From positions 1-12,245 of the forward strand of contig JAIRKB010000195.1 in the NCBI GenBank assembly GCA_031260385.1: a stretch of 12,245 nt of DNA. The letters are read 5' to 3'. Below, in pieces: positions 1-5,651 of the stretch (the first letter of the stretch is position 1; each line of letters opens with the position of its first letter). The notes beneath the pieces were generated by a model. It had not been told where the DNA came from. It did no database searches and was given only the letters and a program-made list of their open reading frames with translations. Source of the DNA: Propionibacteriaceae bacterium. Its GTDB lineage: Bacteria > Actinomycetota > Actinomycetes > Propionibacteriales > Propionibacteriaceae. A program made the position numbers and the translations under genes.

Positions 1-220
1 GAACGTCTAGTTGCTGGACGCCTAGGTAGACCTTGGCAACCACGCGCTCAATGAGCGGTATCCGGGTGTGCAAGCCTGGCCGAGCCGCGCGAACATAGCG
101 ACTAAAGCGTTCAACAAGACCAACATACTTGGTTTGAATGGTGAAGAAGCCCATCGCAATAATGATCAAGAGCAGTACGATCGCGGTTACGACAATGATG
201 GCAACTGTGGTGAAATCCAT
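1..220 (-). CDS. SPFH/band-7 (stomatin/prohibitin-like) membrane protein, N-terminal part only
   Basis: The gene runs off the left edge, so only the first 73 codons are present. The protein opens with MDFTTVAIIVV and has one strongly hydrophobic segment at about residues 6-27. It then reads into a beta-rich stretch containing 'VGLVERFSRYV', 'RPGLHTRIPLIERV' and 'VYLGVQQLDV', the usual start of an SPFH (band 7) domain just after its membrane anchor. Known members form oligomeric scaffolds at membrane microdomains or regulate membrane proteases; which role applies here cannot be told from the fragment. The ATG start is supported by a GGAGGT ribosome site at 231-236, 10 nt upstream. It is the last gene of a minus-strand run and is separated from the patatin gene by 134 bp that hold no other gene. 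I saw no convincing promoter there, so read-through or a weak promoter are both possible. Confidence 0.82.
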   Translation of the reverse strand, partial: MDFTTVAIIVVTAIVLLLIIIAMGFFTIQTKYVGLVERFSRYVRAARPGLHTRIPLIERVVAKVYLGVQQLDV

Positions 221-354
221 GGATAACCCAACCTCCGTTAAATAGGGACCTAACACCAGTGTAACTCACGACGTTCGCGCACTAGGACAAACGAAGAATG
301 CAGCCTGCACAAGCGAAGCGCCGTCCGGGTTGGATTGGATTGGTTTCAACCGTC

Positions 355-1188
355 CTATCCGGCCCAAACCCCCCGAACCTGATCAACCTCTCGGCCCGCT
401 TGGGCTAGCCCGGCTTGGGCGGAGGCGACGCGGGCGGCCGGATCAAGTGGGTTCGATCCGAGGGCCTCCTTGGCTTCGGCGTCCGGCGTGAGGATGAGAC
501 CCCGGCAATCGAGAGCCGCCAACTGAGCCCCCGGCGCCCTCCCCCGTACCCCCATAACCAACGGCGCGAGCACGACCACTCGTCCGGCGTCACCGGCCAA
601 ATCGACATGGGCGGGGGACGAAATCCCACCATCCATGTAACGGACCCCATCAATCGTCACCACCGGCCATACCCCCGGCACCGCGCAGCTGGCCTCGACG
701 GCGTCAGTGAGACTAGCGGGCCCACCGGCCCGGAACACCACCCGCTCACCGGTGTCGATGTTGATCGCGACGATGCCAAGATCACGCTCTGGATCCCATT
801 CCACCCCGTCAACCCGCTGCTCGATAACCGCCCGTCGCCCAGCCGCACGCTCCACCCCGCAACCCAGAGCGTACCTTCCAATCGTACGCATTGCTTTCGC
901 GTGGTCCCTCTTTGTCAGCAGCGGCCACATGACGCGTAACATCCCTATCCCCGCCAAAGCCCCCGGTAACTCCTGAACCGTCCCTGCCAACTGCCGCTCG
1001 TACAACTCTTCAAGGCTGGCCGGCCCGATCAACTGAGCCGCGATCGCCGACCCGGCCGAGGTCCCAACCAACCGCTCCGCCTGCCGCAGATGGACCCCCG
1101 CCTGCTCGAGCCCAAAGAGCATCCCCGTCGCCCAAGCGATCCCGGTCACTCCACCCCCACCAACAACCAGTGCGCGTTTCTCAGCCAT
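355..1188 (-). CDS. Patatin-like phospholipase family protein
   Basis: A 277-aa serine lipid acyl hydrolase of the patatin fold. The three family hallmarks are present in order: a glycine-rich oxyanion loop 'GGGGVTG' at residues 10-16, the nucleophile elbow 'GTSAGS' with Ser44, and the catalytic Asp186 in 'YMDGG'. Together these form the Ser-Asp dyad, so the enzyme should be active. Length matches short bacterial patatin proteins without extra domains. There is no signal peptide or membrane segment, suggesting a cytosolic or peripheral enzyme acting on membrane lipids or acyl esters; the exact substrate is unknown. The ATG start puts the oxyanion loop right at the N-terminus, as usual for the family, and a TAGGA element lies 7 nt upstream. 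It sits 60 bp downstream of the DUF2510/DUF4177 gene on the same strand and may be read from that gene's promoter. Confidence 0.9.
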   Translation of the reverse strand: MAEKRALVVGGGGVTGIAWATGMLFGLEQAGVHLRQAERLVGTSAGSAIAAQLIGPASLEELYERQLAGTVQELPGALAGIGMLRVMWPLLTKRDHAKAMRTIGRYALGCGVERAAGRRAVIEQRVDGVEWDPERDLGIVAINIDTGERVVFRAGGPASLTDAVEASCAVPGVWPVVTIDGVRYMDGGISSPAHVDLAGDAGRVVVLAPLVMGVRGRAPGAQLAALDCRGLILTPDAEAKEALGSNPLDPAARVASAQAGLAQAGREVDQVRGVWAG

Positions 1189-1248
1189 GCCCGCATCCTA
1201 CCACCGCCTCAGCCAACACCGATGTCGTACGGGAGATGGGGTTGGGGG

Positions 1249-1626
1249 CTAGATGCGCTCGAAGACCATGGTAGCTTGGATGCGGTCGCCGCCGCCGAAG
1301 CCCGTACTGCCGGAGGAGGCGGTCGAGATGGTGTGGAGGCGATAGCCGAGAGCGGCTTGGGCATTGATGGCCCGCTCAAGCTCGGTGAGGTTGCCCGAAC
1401 CGGTGCCAAGGAACTTCTCTTTCAAGACGACCTGGAGCACGACATAGGCTTGGCCGGGGGCGCCGGGGCGGGAACGGGCGCCAGCGTTCGCTTCGGCTTG
1501 GATCGAGGCGATGGCGCCAGCGATCCCGCCTTGTTGGCCTTGAACCTGGCTCGTCCATTGCTGGCCATCCCACCAACGGGAGACGCCGGTTCCGTCGTCA
1601 TACCACCCTGGCTGCATTGTGTTCAT
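1249..1626 (-). CDS. Small DUF2510-DUF4177 protein
   Basis: A 125-aa protein with two recognisable parts. Residues 4-24 form a DUF2510 motif, 'PGWYDDGTGVSRWWDGQQWT', a Trp-rich module seen at the ends of many actinobacterial membrane or secreted proteins. Residues about 60-125 resemble DUF4177: 'YVVLQVVLKEKFLG', then 'LTELERAINAQAALGYRLHTIS', then 'IQATMVFERI', a small alpha/beta fold often found alone. The linker between them (about 28-58) is rich in Gly, Ala and Gln. No membrane helix is visible. The first ATG is chosen over the second (codon 4) because a GGGA purine run lies 7 nt before it. A TATACT -10 box about 34 nt upstream suggests a transcript of its own. Biochemical function is unknown; the domain assignments are by motif only. 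Confidence 0.75.
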   Translation of the reverse strand: MNTMQPGWYDDGTGVSRWWDGQQWTSQVQGQQGGIAGAIASIQAEANAGARSRPGAPGQAYVVLQVVLKEKFLGTGSGNLTELERAINAQAALGYRLHTISTASSGSTGFGGGDRIQATMVFERI

Positions 1627-1659
1627 CGTCTAGTCCCTTCCCTGCTAGCTAGTCAAGGC

Positions 1660-1665
1660 AGTATA
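1660..1665 (-). promoter_or_regulatory. -10 box (TATACT) for the DUF2510/DUF4177 gene
   Basis: On the minus strand this reads TATACT, close to the sigma-70/SigA consensus, preceded by GGG. With initiation about 7 nt downstream the transcript would start near 1653, giving a 5' leader of roughly 27 nt that contains the purine-rich ribosome site. A palindromic CTAGCTAG (1645-1652) sits right at the expected start. The -35 region is poor (TGATCG at 17 bp spacing). The element lies just beyond the response-regulator stop codon, so it would start a transcript independent of the operon upstream. Confidence 0.5.
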
Positions 1666-1685
1666 CCCCGTGCCACGCTTTCCGA

Positions 1686-2348
1686 TCAGCCGGGGCGGAC
1701 TAGGCCCCCTTCATAGGCTTCGACGACCGCTTGAACGCGGTCGCGCAAGCCGAGCTTTTCGAGGATCTTCGAGACATGGGTTTTGACGGTCGCTTCGCCC
1801 AGAAAGAGCGCTTTGGAGATCTCGAAGTTGGACATCCCTTTGGCGACCAGCAGCAGGACCTCCCGCTCGCGGTCCGTCAGGCAGTCAAACTGGTCGGAGG
1901 TTTCGACCATGGGAGTACGGGTGGCAACGTGCTCGATCAGGCGGCGGGTTGAAGAGGGGGCGATGACGCCGTCGCCAGAGTGCACAGTACGGATGGCCGC
2001 CAGCAGATCGGGGGGTGGAGCGTTCTTGAGCAGGAAACCGGAGGCACCGGCGCGGATCGCCGCCAGCAGATATTCGTCAAGGTCGAAGGTGGTCAAGATA
2101 ATGATCTTCGGCGCCGGATCATGCAAAGCCAGGATCTGGCGGGTGGCCTCAATCCCATCCATATCGGGCATGCGGATGTCCATCAGGACAACATCAGCGC
2201 TAGTCTCTCCCAGGATAGCGATGGCTTCTAGCCCAGTGTTGGCTGTGCCGACCACCGTCATGTCATCTTGAGAGTCAACGATCATACGCACACCAGCGCT
2301 GACCAACTGCTGGTCATCGACAAGGACAATCCGTAGAGGTTCAGTCAT
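1686..2348 (-). CDS. NarL/FixJ-type response regulator (REC + LuxR HTH)
   Basis: A 220-aa two-component response regulator. The receiver domain covers residues 5-120, with the acidic pair Asp11/Asp12, the phospho-acceptor Asp57 in 'LMDIRMPDMDG', the switch Thr86/Thr87 and Lys108. All are intact. The C-terminal LuxR-type helix-turn-helix spans about residues 157-212 ('LTDREREVLLLVAKGMSNFEISKALFLGEATVKTHV' region, read in two halves) and should bind DNA as a dimer after phosphorylation. The start codon lies inside the end of the kinase gene (8-bp overlap of ATG and TGA), with a GGAG ribosome site 7 nt upstream, so the pair is translationally coupled. Its partner is the adjacent kinase. Target genes are unknown; the inverted repeat upstream of the pfk operon is a candidate site, by inference only. 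Confidence 0.95.
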   Translation of the reverse strand: MTEPLRIVLVDDQQLVSAGVRMIVDSQDDMTVVGTANTGLEAIAILGETSADVVLMDIRMPDMDGIEATRQILALHDPAPKIIILTTFDLDEYLLAAIRAGASGFLLKNAPPPDLLAAIRTVHSGDGVIAPSSTRRLIEHVATRTPMVETSDQFDCLTDREREVLLLVAKGMSNFEISKALFLGEATVKTHVSKILEKLGLRDRVQAVVEAYEGGLVRPG

Positions 2349-3264
2349 CAGCCAACTCCGTGGGTATGGGTCGACCCTGAGGTCGACCGCGGGGGTTGAG
2401 GGGGTCGTCCCCCTCTCGGTTTGTCAGACGGGGGTCGTCCACCTCTCGGTCTGCAAGACAGGGATCGGTTCTGTCTTCCGTACCATCCAACGGGAAGGGG
2501 AGAACCATCCGGATCCGAAAACCACCGGCGTAAGGTTCGGCGCTCAGCTGGGCGCCGACCAGGTTGGCCCGCTCACTCATCCCCAGCAGACCTTGCCCGG
2601 GTTCGGGGTTGGCGACCGGCGGCACTCCACCCTGGGAAGTGATCGTCAAGATGACATCGGTCTCGCCCCAGTTCTCTGTCACCGTCACCTGGGCTTCGGC
2701 TCCGGCATGCTTGAGGGCATTGGTGAGGGCTTCCTGGCAGACCCGATAAAGGGTAAGGCCTAGTCCCGCCGGCAGCACCCGCGCCTCCCCCAGGCGGATC
2801 AGGTAGATCTCCATCCCGGACTCCCGGCTGCGCTTGACCAGTTGATCAATGTTGAACTGGGTCGGCAGCGGGGTCAGGTCGTCGTCGCGATGGGGGGATT
2901 TCAGCAAACCCAAGACCCGCCGCGTCTCGCCAACCGCCGTCCGTCCCGTATCGGCGATCGTCTGGAAGGCCCGCTTGGCGGCCGCCGGATCGTCAACCAC
3001 GTAACTGCCACCATCGGCTTGGGCGACCATGATCGCCAACGAGTGGGCGATGATGTCATGGATCTCGCGCAGGATCCGAGTCCGTTCCGCTTCCACCGCG
3101 CGTCCGGTGATCTCGCGGGTGTCGATCGCCAGGGCCTGGGCTTGGGCGAGATCTAGGGCATTCCGACTGGTTTTCGCCTCCCGCCAAGCCAAAATGGTGA
3201 CGATCAAGGCGACGACCAGGACGCCAAGCGCGATGGCTAGCCCGAGGATGACGCCACCAGTCAT
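2341..3264 (-). CDS. Sensor histidine kinase, HisKA_3 (DesK/NarX) type
   Basis: A 307-aa kinase with a single N-terminal membrane helix (about residues 3-26) and no periplasmic or PAS/GAF sensor domain. A signal would therefore have to be sensed in the membrane, inside the cell or through a partner. The dimerisation/phospho-acceptor helix includes 'EIHDIIAHS' with His69 as the phosphorylated residue. The ATPase domain has an N-box with Glu178, Asn182 and His186 ('CQEALTNALKHAG') and a G-box 'GQGLLGMSER' at 223-232. The usual Asp of the D-box is not visible: 'TITSQGGV' stands in its place. The last roughly 48 residues form an extra, charged, low-complexity tail built partly from a 10-residue tandem repeat. 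The gene starts 2 bp after the pfk stop with no good ribosome site, implying coupling to pfk translation, and it overlaps its regulator gene by 8 bp. Confidence 0.93.
   Translation of the reverse strand: MTGGVILGLAIALGVLVVALIVTILAWREAKTSRNALDLAQAQALAIDTREITGRAVEAERTRILREIHDIIAHSLAIMVAQADGGSYVVDDPAAAKRAFQTIADTGRTAVGETRRVLGLLKSPHRDDDLTPLPTQFNIDQLVKRSRESGMEIYLIRLGEARVLPAGLGLTLYRVCQEALTNALKHAGAEAQVTVTENWGETDVILTITSQGGVPPVANPEPGQGLLGMSERANLVGAQLSAEPYAGGFRIRMVLPFPLDGTEDRTDPCLADREVDDPRLTNREGDDPLNPRGRPQGRPIPTELADD
2401..2460 (-). repeat. Two tandem 30-bp repeats inside the kinase 3' end
   Basis: Positions 2401-2430 and 2431-2460 are near-identical 30-bp units, both beginning GGGGTCGTCC on the plus strand and sharing CCTCTCGGT, with about 5 mismatches. 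A faint third unit may follow at 2461-2480. Because 30 is a multiple of 3 the reading frame is kept, and the protein carries the paired decapeptides 'LADREVDDPR' and 'LTNREGDDPL'. A second small duplication, GGTCGACC at 2369-2376 and 2381-2388, encodes the 'GRPQGRP' next to it. The kinase tail thus appears to have grown by local duplication. Confidence 0.85.
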
Positions 3265-3266
3265 GA

Positions 3267-5522
3267 CTAGACGACTTCGCGGTCGATGCGGTCAAGGATC
3301 TTGCGAAACTCTTCCCACCACTGGTCTACCGGGCGTTGTTTGGCAGCGTCGACGGCGTCCGGTTTCATCGCCTCTAGGATCTCGGTCGCCCTAATCTGGT
3401 TGGCGAAGGTGCCGATCACGGAGATACCCTGGCCGCCCTCAGCGAGTTGCTGGGCGAGGTTGGTCAGGGCACCGTCAGTGAGGCGGGTCGCCAGTAGGCG
3501 GTCGAGCGGGGTGGGTGTGCCACCTTGCTGGGTATGCCCGATTGTGAGGGTACGGGTGTCGTAGCGGGCCTGGCCTTCCTCGTCGAGGAGGTGGGCGAGC
3601 GCTTGCGTCGTGTAGTTGGGGTTGGCTCGTTCGTTGCGGACGGCTAAGAAGAAGGTCCGGCCTTGCTCATCGAAACTCTTGCGGATCCAATCGATATCGG
3701 CCTGGATCATCTCGAGGTTGATGCCCGTCTCCGGTAGGTAGACCTGCTCGGCGCCGCCGGCGATCCCACCCATCAGCGCGAGGTAACCACAGTCACGTCC
3801 CATCGTTTCGATCACAAAGCAGCGGTGGGTGGCGGAGGCCGACATCTTCACCTTGTCGATACAATCAACCACGACATTTAGGGCCGCATCGGCGCCAATC
3901 GCCATCGCGGTCCCCGGGAGGTTGTTGTCAATCCCGGCGGGGACGCAGACGATCGGGATCTGGAGGCCTGGGTAGCGGGCGCGTTCAGCGCTGATCAGTT
4001 CCGCCCCTTCGTAGCCATTCCAACCGCCAATAATCAGCAAGCCATCAATCTTGTGGGACTCCAGGTTGCGGGAGATCGCGTAAAGCTCGGCTAGTTCGGG
4101 GTTGCGACGCCGGGTGCCGAGCTCCGCTCCGCCGAGTTGGCACCAACCATCGACCTCCTTAAAGGAGAGGTCGCGCAGTTCGCCGTTGATCAGCCCGAGG
4201 AAACCGTCGTTGATCCCCACCATGTGGAAACCCCGCGAGATCCCGAGCCGGACGGCGGCAGCGGCAGCGGTGTTCATACCCGGCGCGAGGGCACCGGCGT
4301 GCATGATGCCGATCCGTTTGGCTTGGGGTTCCGGTTCGGTTCGAGTCGGGTTGGATAGTTCCTCGAAGATTCGCCCCAGATCGCGGAACTCGGTCCCTCG
4401 GAGGTTAAGGACCTCGTCATAGCGGGCCTCGCGGATCAGACCGGGCACACGGCGGGTCTCGGTAATAGCCTGAAGCAGGGGAACCTGCATCACCTGCTCA
4501 CCGCGAAAACCGAACACCGGTGGGGGTTGATCACCGGTCGCCGTCAGGACATAGCCCGCCGCTTCGTAGCCTAGGCGGGTTGAGGCCCAACGGTCGTAGG
4601 CGCTCGGGATGCCACCGCGTTGGACATGGCCGAGGATCGTCACCCGGGCCTCCTCATCAAGGCCCGCTTCGATCGCCGAACGAACGTACTCAGCGGTGAT
4701 TGGCTCGCCCGAGCGCGCGGTGGCACCCTCCGCGACGATGACGATCGAATCCTTGCCCCCCGCTAAACGACTGCGACGCAGTTGGTTGCACATCGCCGCT
4801 TCCCAACCCGGCTCGGGTGGGAACTCGGGAACCAAGACATAGTCGGCATTGCCGGAGATCGCCGCCGCCAACCCCAGATAACCACACTTGCGACCCATCA
4901 CCTCGATCACGAAGCAACGCTGGTGGGAGGCGGCGGTGGAGGCGATGGCATCGACAGCCTCCTGGATCCGCCGTAACGCCGAGTCGACCCCGATCGTAAT
5001 ATCGGTCCCGACCAGATCATTGTCGATCGAACCGACCAGACCCGCCGAGATCAAGCGGGGATAAGCCTTGCGCTGTTTGGCGGTGATCTCCCCTCGGTCA
5101 ACTAGCTCATCGAGCATTGACGCCCACTCGGTAGTGAACTCGTCTAGTCCGGCGAGCGACCCATCGCCACCGATCGCCACTAAGCGGTCGATGCCGTGGA
5201 GGACCATGTTCTTGGCGGCCTTCATCATGCCGGGGCGGGAGTTGAACTCCCGCGACCGGAAGGTGCCAATCACCGTACCGCCACGGTTGAGGATGCCGCC
5301 GCAGTCATTCCAGTAGAAGCGCCGAATGTCGTCACCGCCATTAATCAAGCCCTGAAAACCCTCAAAGATGGCATAGGCGTCGGCACCGGCAAAGATGGCG
5401 GTTCTCACGACGGCGCGTAGAGCGGCATTCATCCCCTGGGCATCACCCCCGCTAGTCAAGACAGCTACTTTTTTGCCAATTGCCGAGTTGCGGAGAACCT
5501 CGGGCGCCAGTTCTGATTGCAC
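3267..5522 (-). CDS. pfk: Tandem-domain ATP-dependent 6-phosphofructokinase
   Basis: At 751 aa this is about twice the length of a standard bacterial PfkA and contains two PFK lobes, residues about 16-390 and 402-745, as in animal and fungal enzymes. The N-lobe has a full active site: 'TSGGDAQGMN' (23-32), 'GGDGS' (118-122), 'GSIDND' (164-169) with catalytic Asp167, 'MGRKCGY' and 'GHVQRGG'. Gly121 and Gly164 occupy the two positions that separate ATP-dependent (Gly) from PPi-dependent (Asp/Lys) enzymes, so ATP is the likely donor. The C-lobe is decayed: 'GGWNG' replaces GGDGS, 'GIDNN' replaces TIDND, and 'GHTQQGG' (662-668) has Gln for the substrate Arg, as in eukaryotic regulatory halves. 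It converts fructose-6-phosphate to fructose-1,6-bisphosphate in glycolysis. The start is GTG, with TAGGA 7 nt upstream. It is the first gene of an operon with the kinase and regulator. Confidence 0.93.
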   Translation of the reverse strand: MQSELAPEVLRNSAIGKKVAVLTSGGDAQGMNAALRAVVRTAIFAGADAYAIFEGFQGLINGGDDIRRFYWNDCGGILNRGGTVIGTFRSREFNSRPGMMKAAKNMVLHGIDRLVAIGGDGSLAGLDEFTTEWASMLDELVDRGEITAKQRKAYPRLISAGLVGSIDNDLVGTDITIGVDSALRRIQEAVDAIASTAASHQRCFVIEVMGRKCGYLGLAAAISGNADYVLVPEFPPEPGWEAAMCNQLRRSRLAGGKDSIVIVAEGATARSGEPITAEYVRSAIEAGLDEEARVTILGHVQRGGIPSAYDRWASTRLGYEAAGYVLTATGDQPPPVFGFRGEQVMQVPLLQAITETRRVPGLIREARYDEVLNLRGTEFRDLGRIFEELSNPTRTEPEPQAKRIGIMHAGALAPGMNTAAAAAVRLGISRGFHMVGINDGFLGLINGELRDLSFKEVDGWCQLGGAELGTRRRNPELAELYAISRNLESHKIDGLLIIGGWNGYEGAELISAERARYPGLQIPIVCVPAGIDNNLPGTAMAIGADAALNVVVDCIDKVKMSASATHRCFVIETMGRDCGYLALMGGIAGGAEQVYLPETGINLEMIQADIDWIRKSFDEQGRTFFLAVRNERANPNYTTQALAHLLDEEGQARYDTRTLTIGHTQQGGTPTPLDRLLATRLTDGALTNLAQQLAEGGQGISVIGTFANQIRATEILEAMKPDAVDAAKQRPVDQWWEEFRKILDRIDREVV

Positions 5523-5558
5523 CCCCCAATCCTAGTCACTTGGCTCGCGAATGTCCGA

Positions 5559-5594
5559 TTACGGAACACTTTGCGGGTGAGAGACGTTCCGTAA
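5559..5594. promoter_or_regulatory. Perfect inverted repeat in the divergent pfk / dehydrogenase control region
   Basis: TTACGGAAC (5559-5567) is matched exactly by GTTCCGTAA (5586-5594), with 18 bp between the arms. It lies 37-72 bp upstream of the pfk start and 58-93 bp upstream of the dehydrogenase start, in the only control region shared by both. The arm spacing (27 bp centre to centre, about 2.6 turns) suits a dimeric or paired regulator rather than an RNA hairpin, but a binding protein is not known. The rest of the 129-bp gap has a G/C-rich stretch around 5595-5640 with a short CACTC/GAGTG palindrome. Confidence 0.55.
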
Positions 5595-5639
5595 CCCCCC
5601 ACTCGCGGGGGAGTGCTGGGGTCGGGGCGGGCGGTGCGC

Positions 5640-5645
5640 TAATCT
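5640..5645 (+). promoter_or_regulatory. Likely -10 box (TAATCT) of a leaderless dehydrogenase transcript
   Basis: TAATCT fits the TAnnnT pattern and ends exactly 6 nt before the ATG at 5652, so transcription would begin at or next to the start codon. No usable ribosome site fits this ATG: the GAGG in between is only 2 nt away. The same arrangement, TAGTCT plus 6 nt plus ATG, precedes the DUF1015 gene. The -35 region is not recognisable. Confidence 0.45.
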
Positions 5646-5651
5646 GAGGTC

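Noticed and set aside
415..939. Plus-strand open frame of 174 codons opposite the patatin gene
   Set aside because: It lies wholly antisense to a gene with a full catalytic dyad, its product is rich in Pro/His/Arg with no fold signature, and it has no ribosome site.
1090..1716. Plus-strand open frame of 208 codons
   Set aside because: It crosses the starts and ends of three minus-strand genes and its translation is low-complexity; long open frames opposite high-G+C genes are expected.
1783..2271. Plus-strand open frame of 162 codons opposite the response regulator
   Set aside because: The minus strand has an intact receiver and HTH domain; the plus-strand product is Ser/Arg-rich with no recognisable motif.
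2401..2460. CRISPR-like repeats
   Set aside because: The two 30-bp units are directly adjacent with no spacer, in frame within a coding gene, so they are a tandem duplication.
3267..5522. Two separate pfk genes joined by a sequencing error
   Set aside because: The frame is open throughout, the inter-lobe linker is normal, and the C-lobe lacks catalytic residues in the pattern of known fused PFKs, so a real fusion is the simpler reading.
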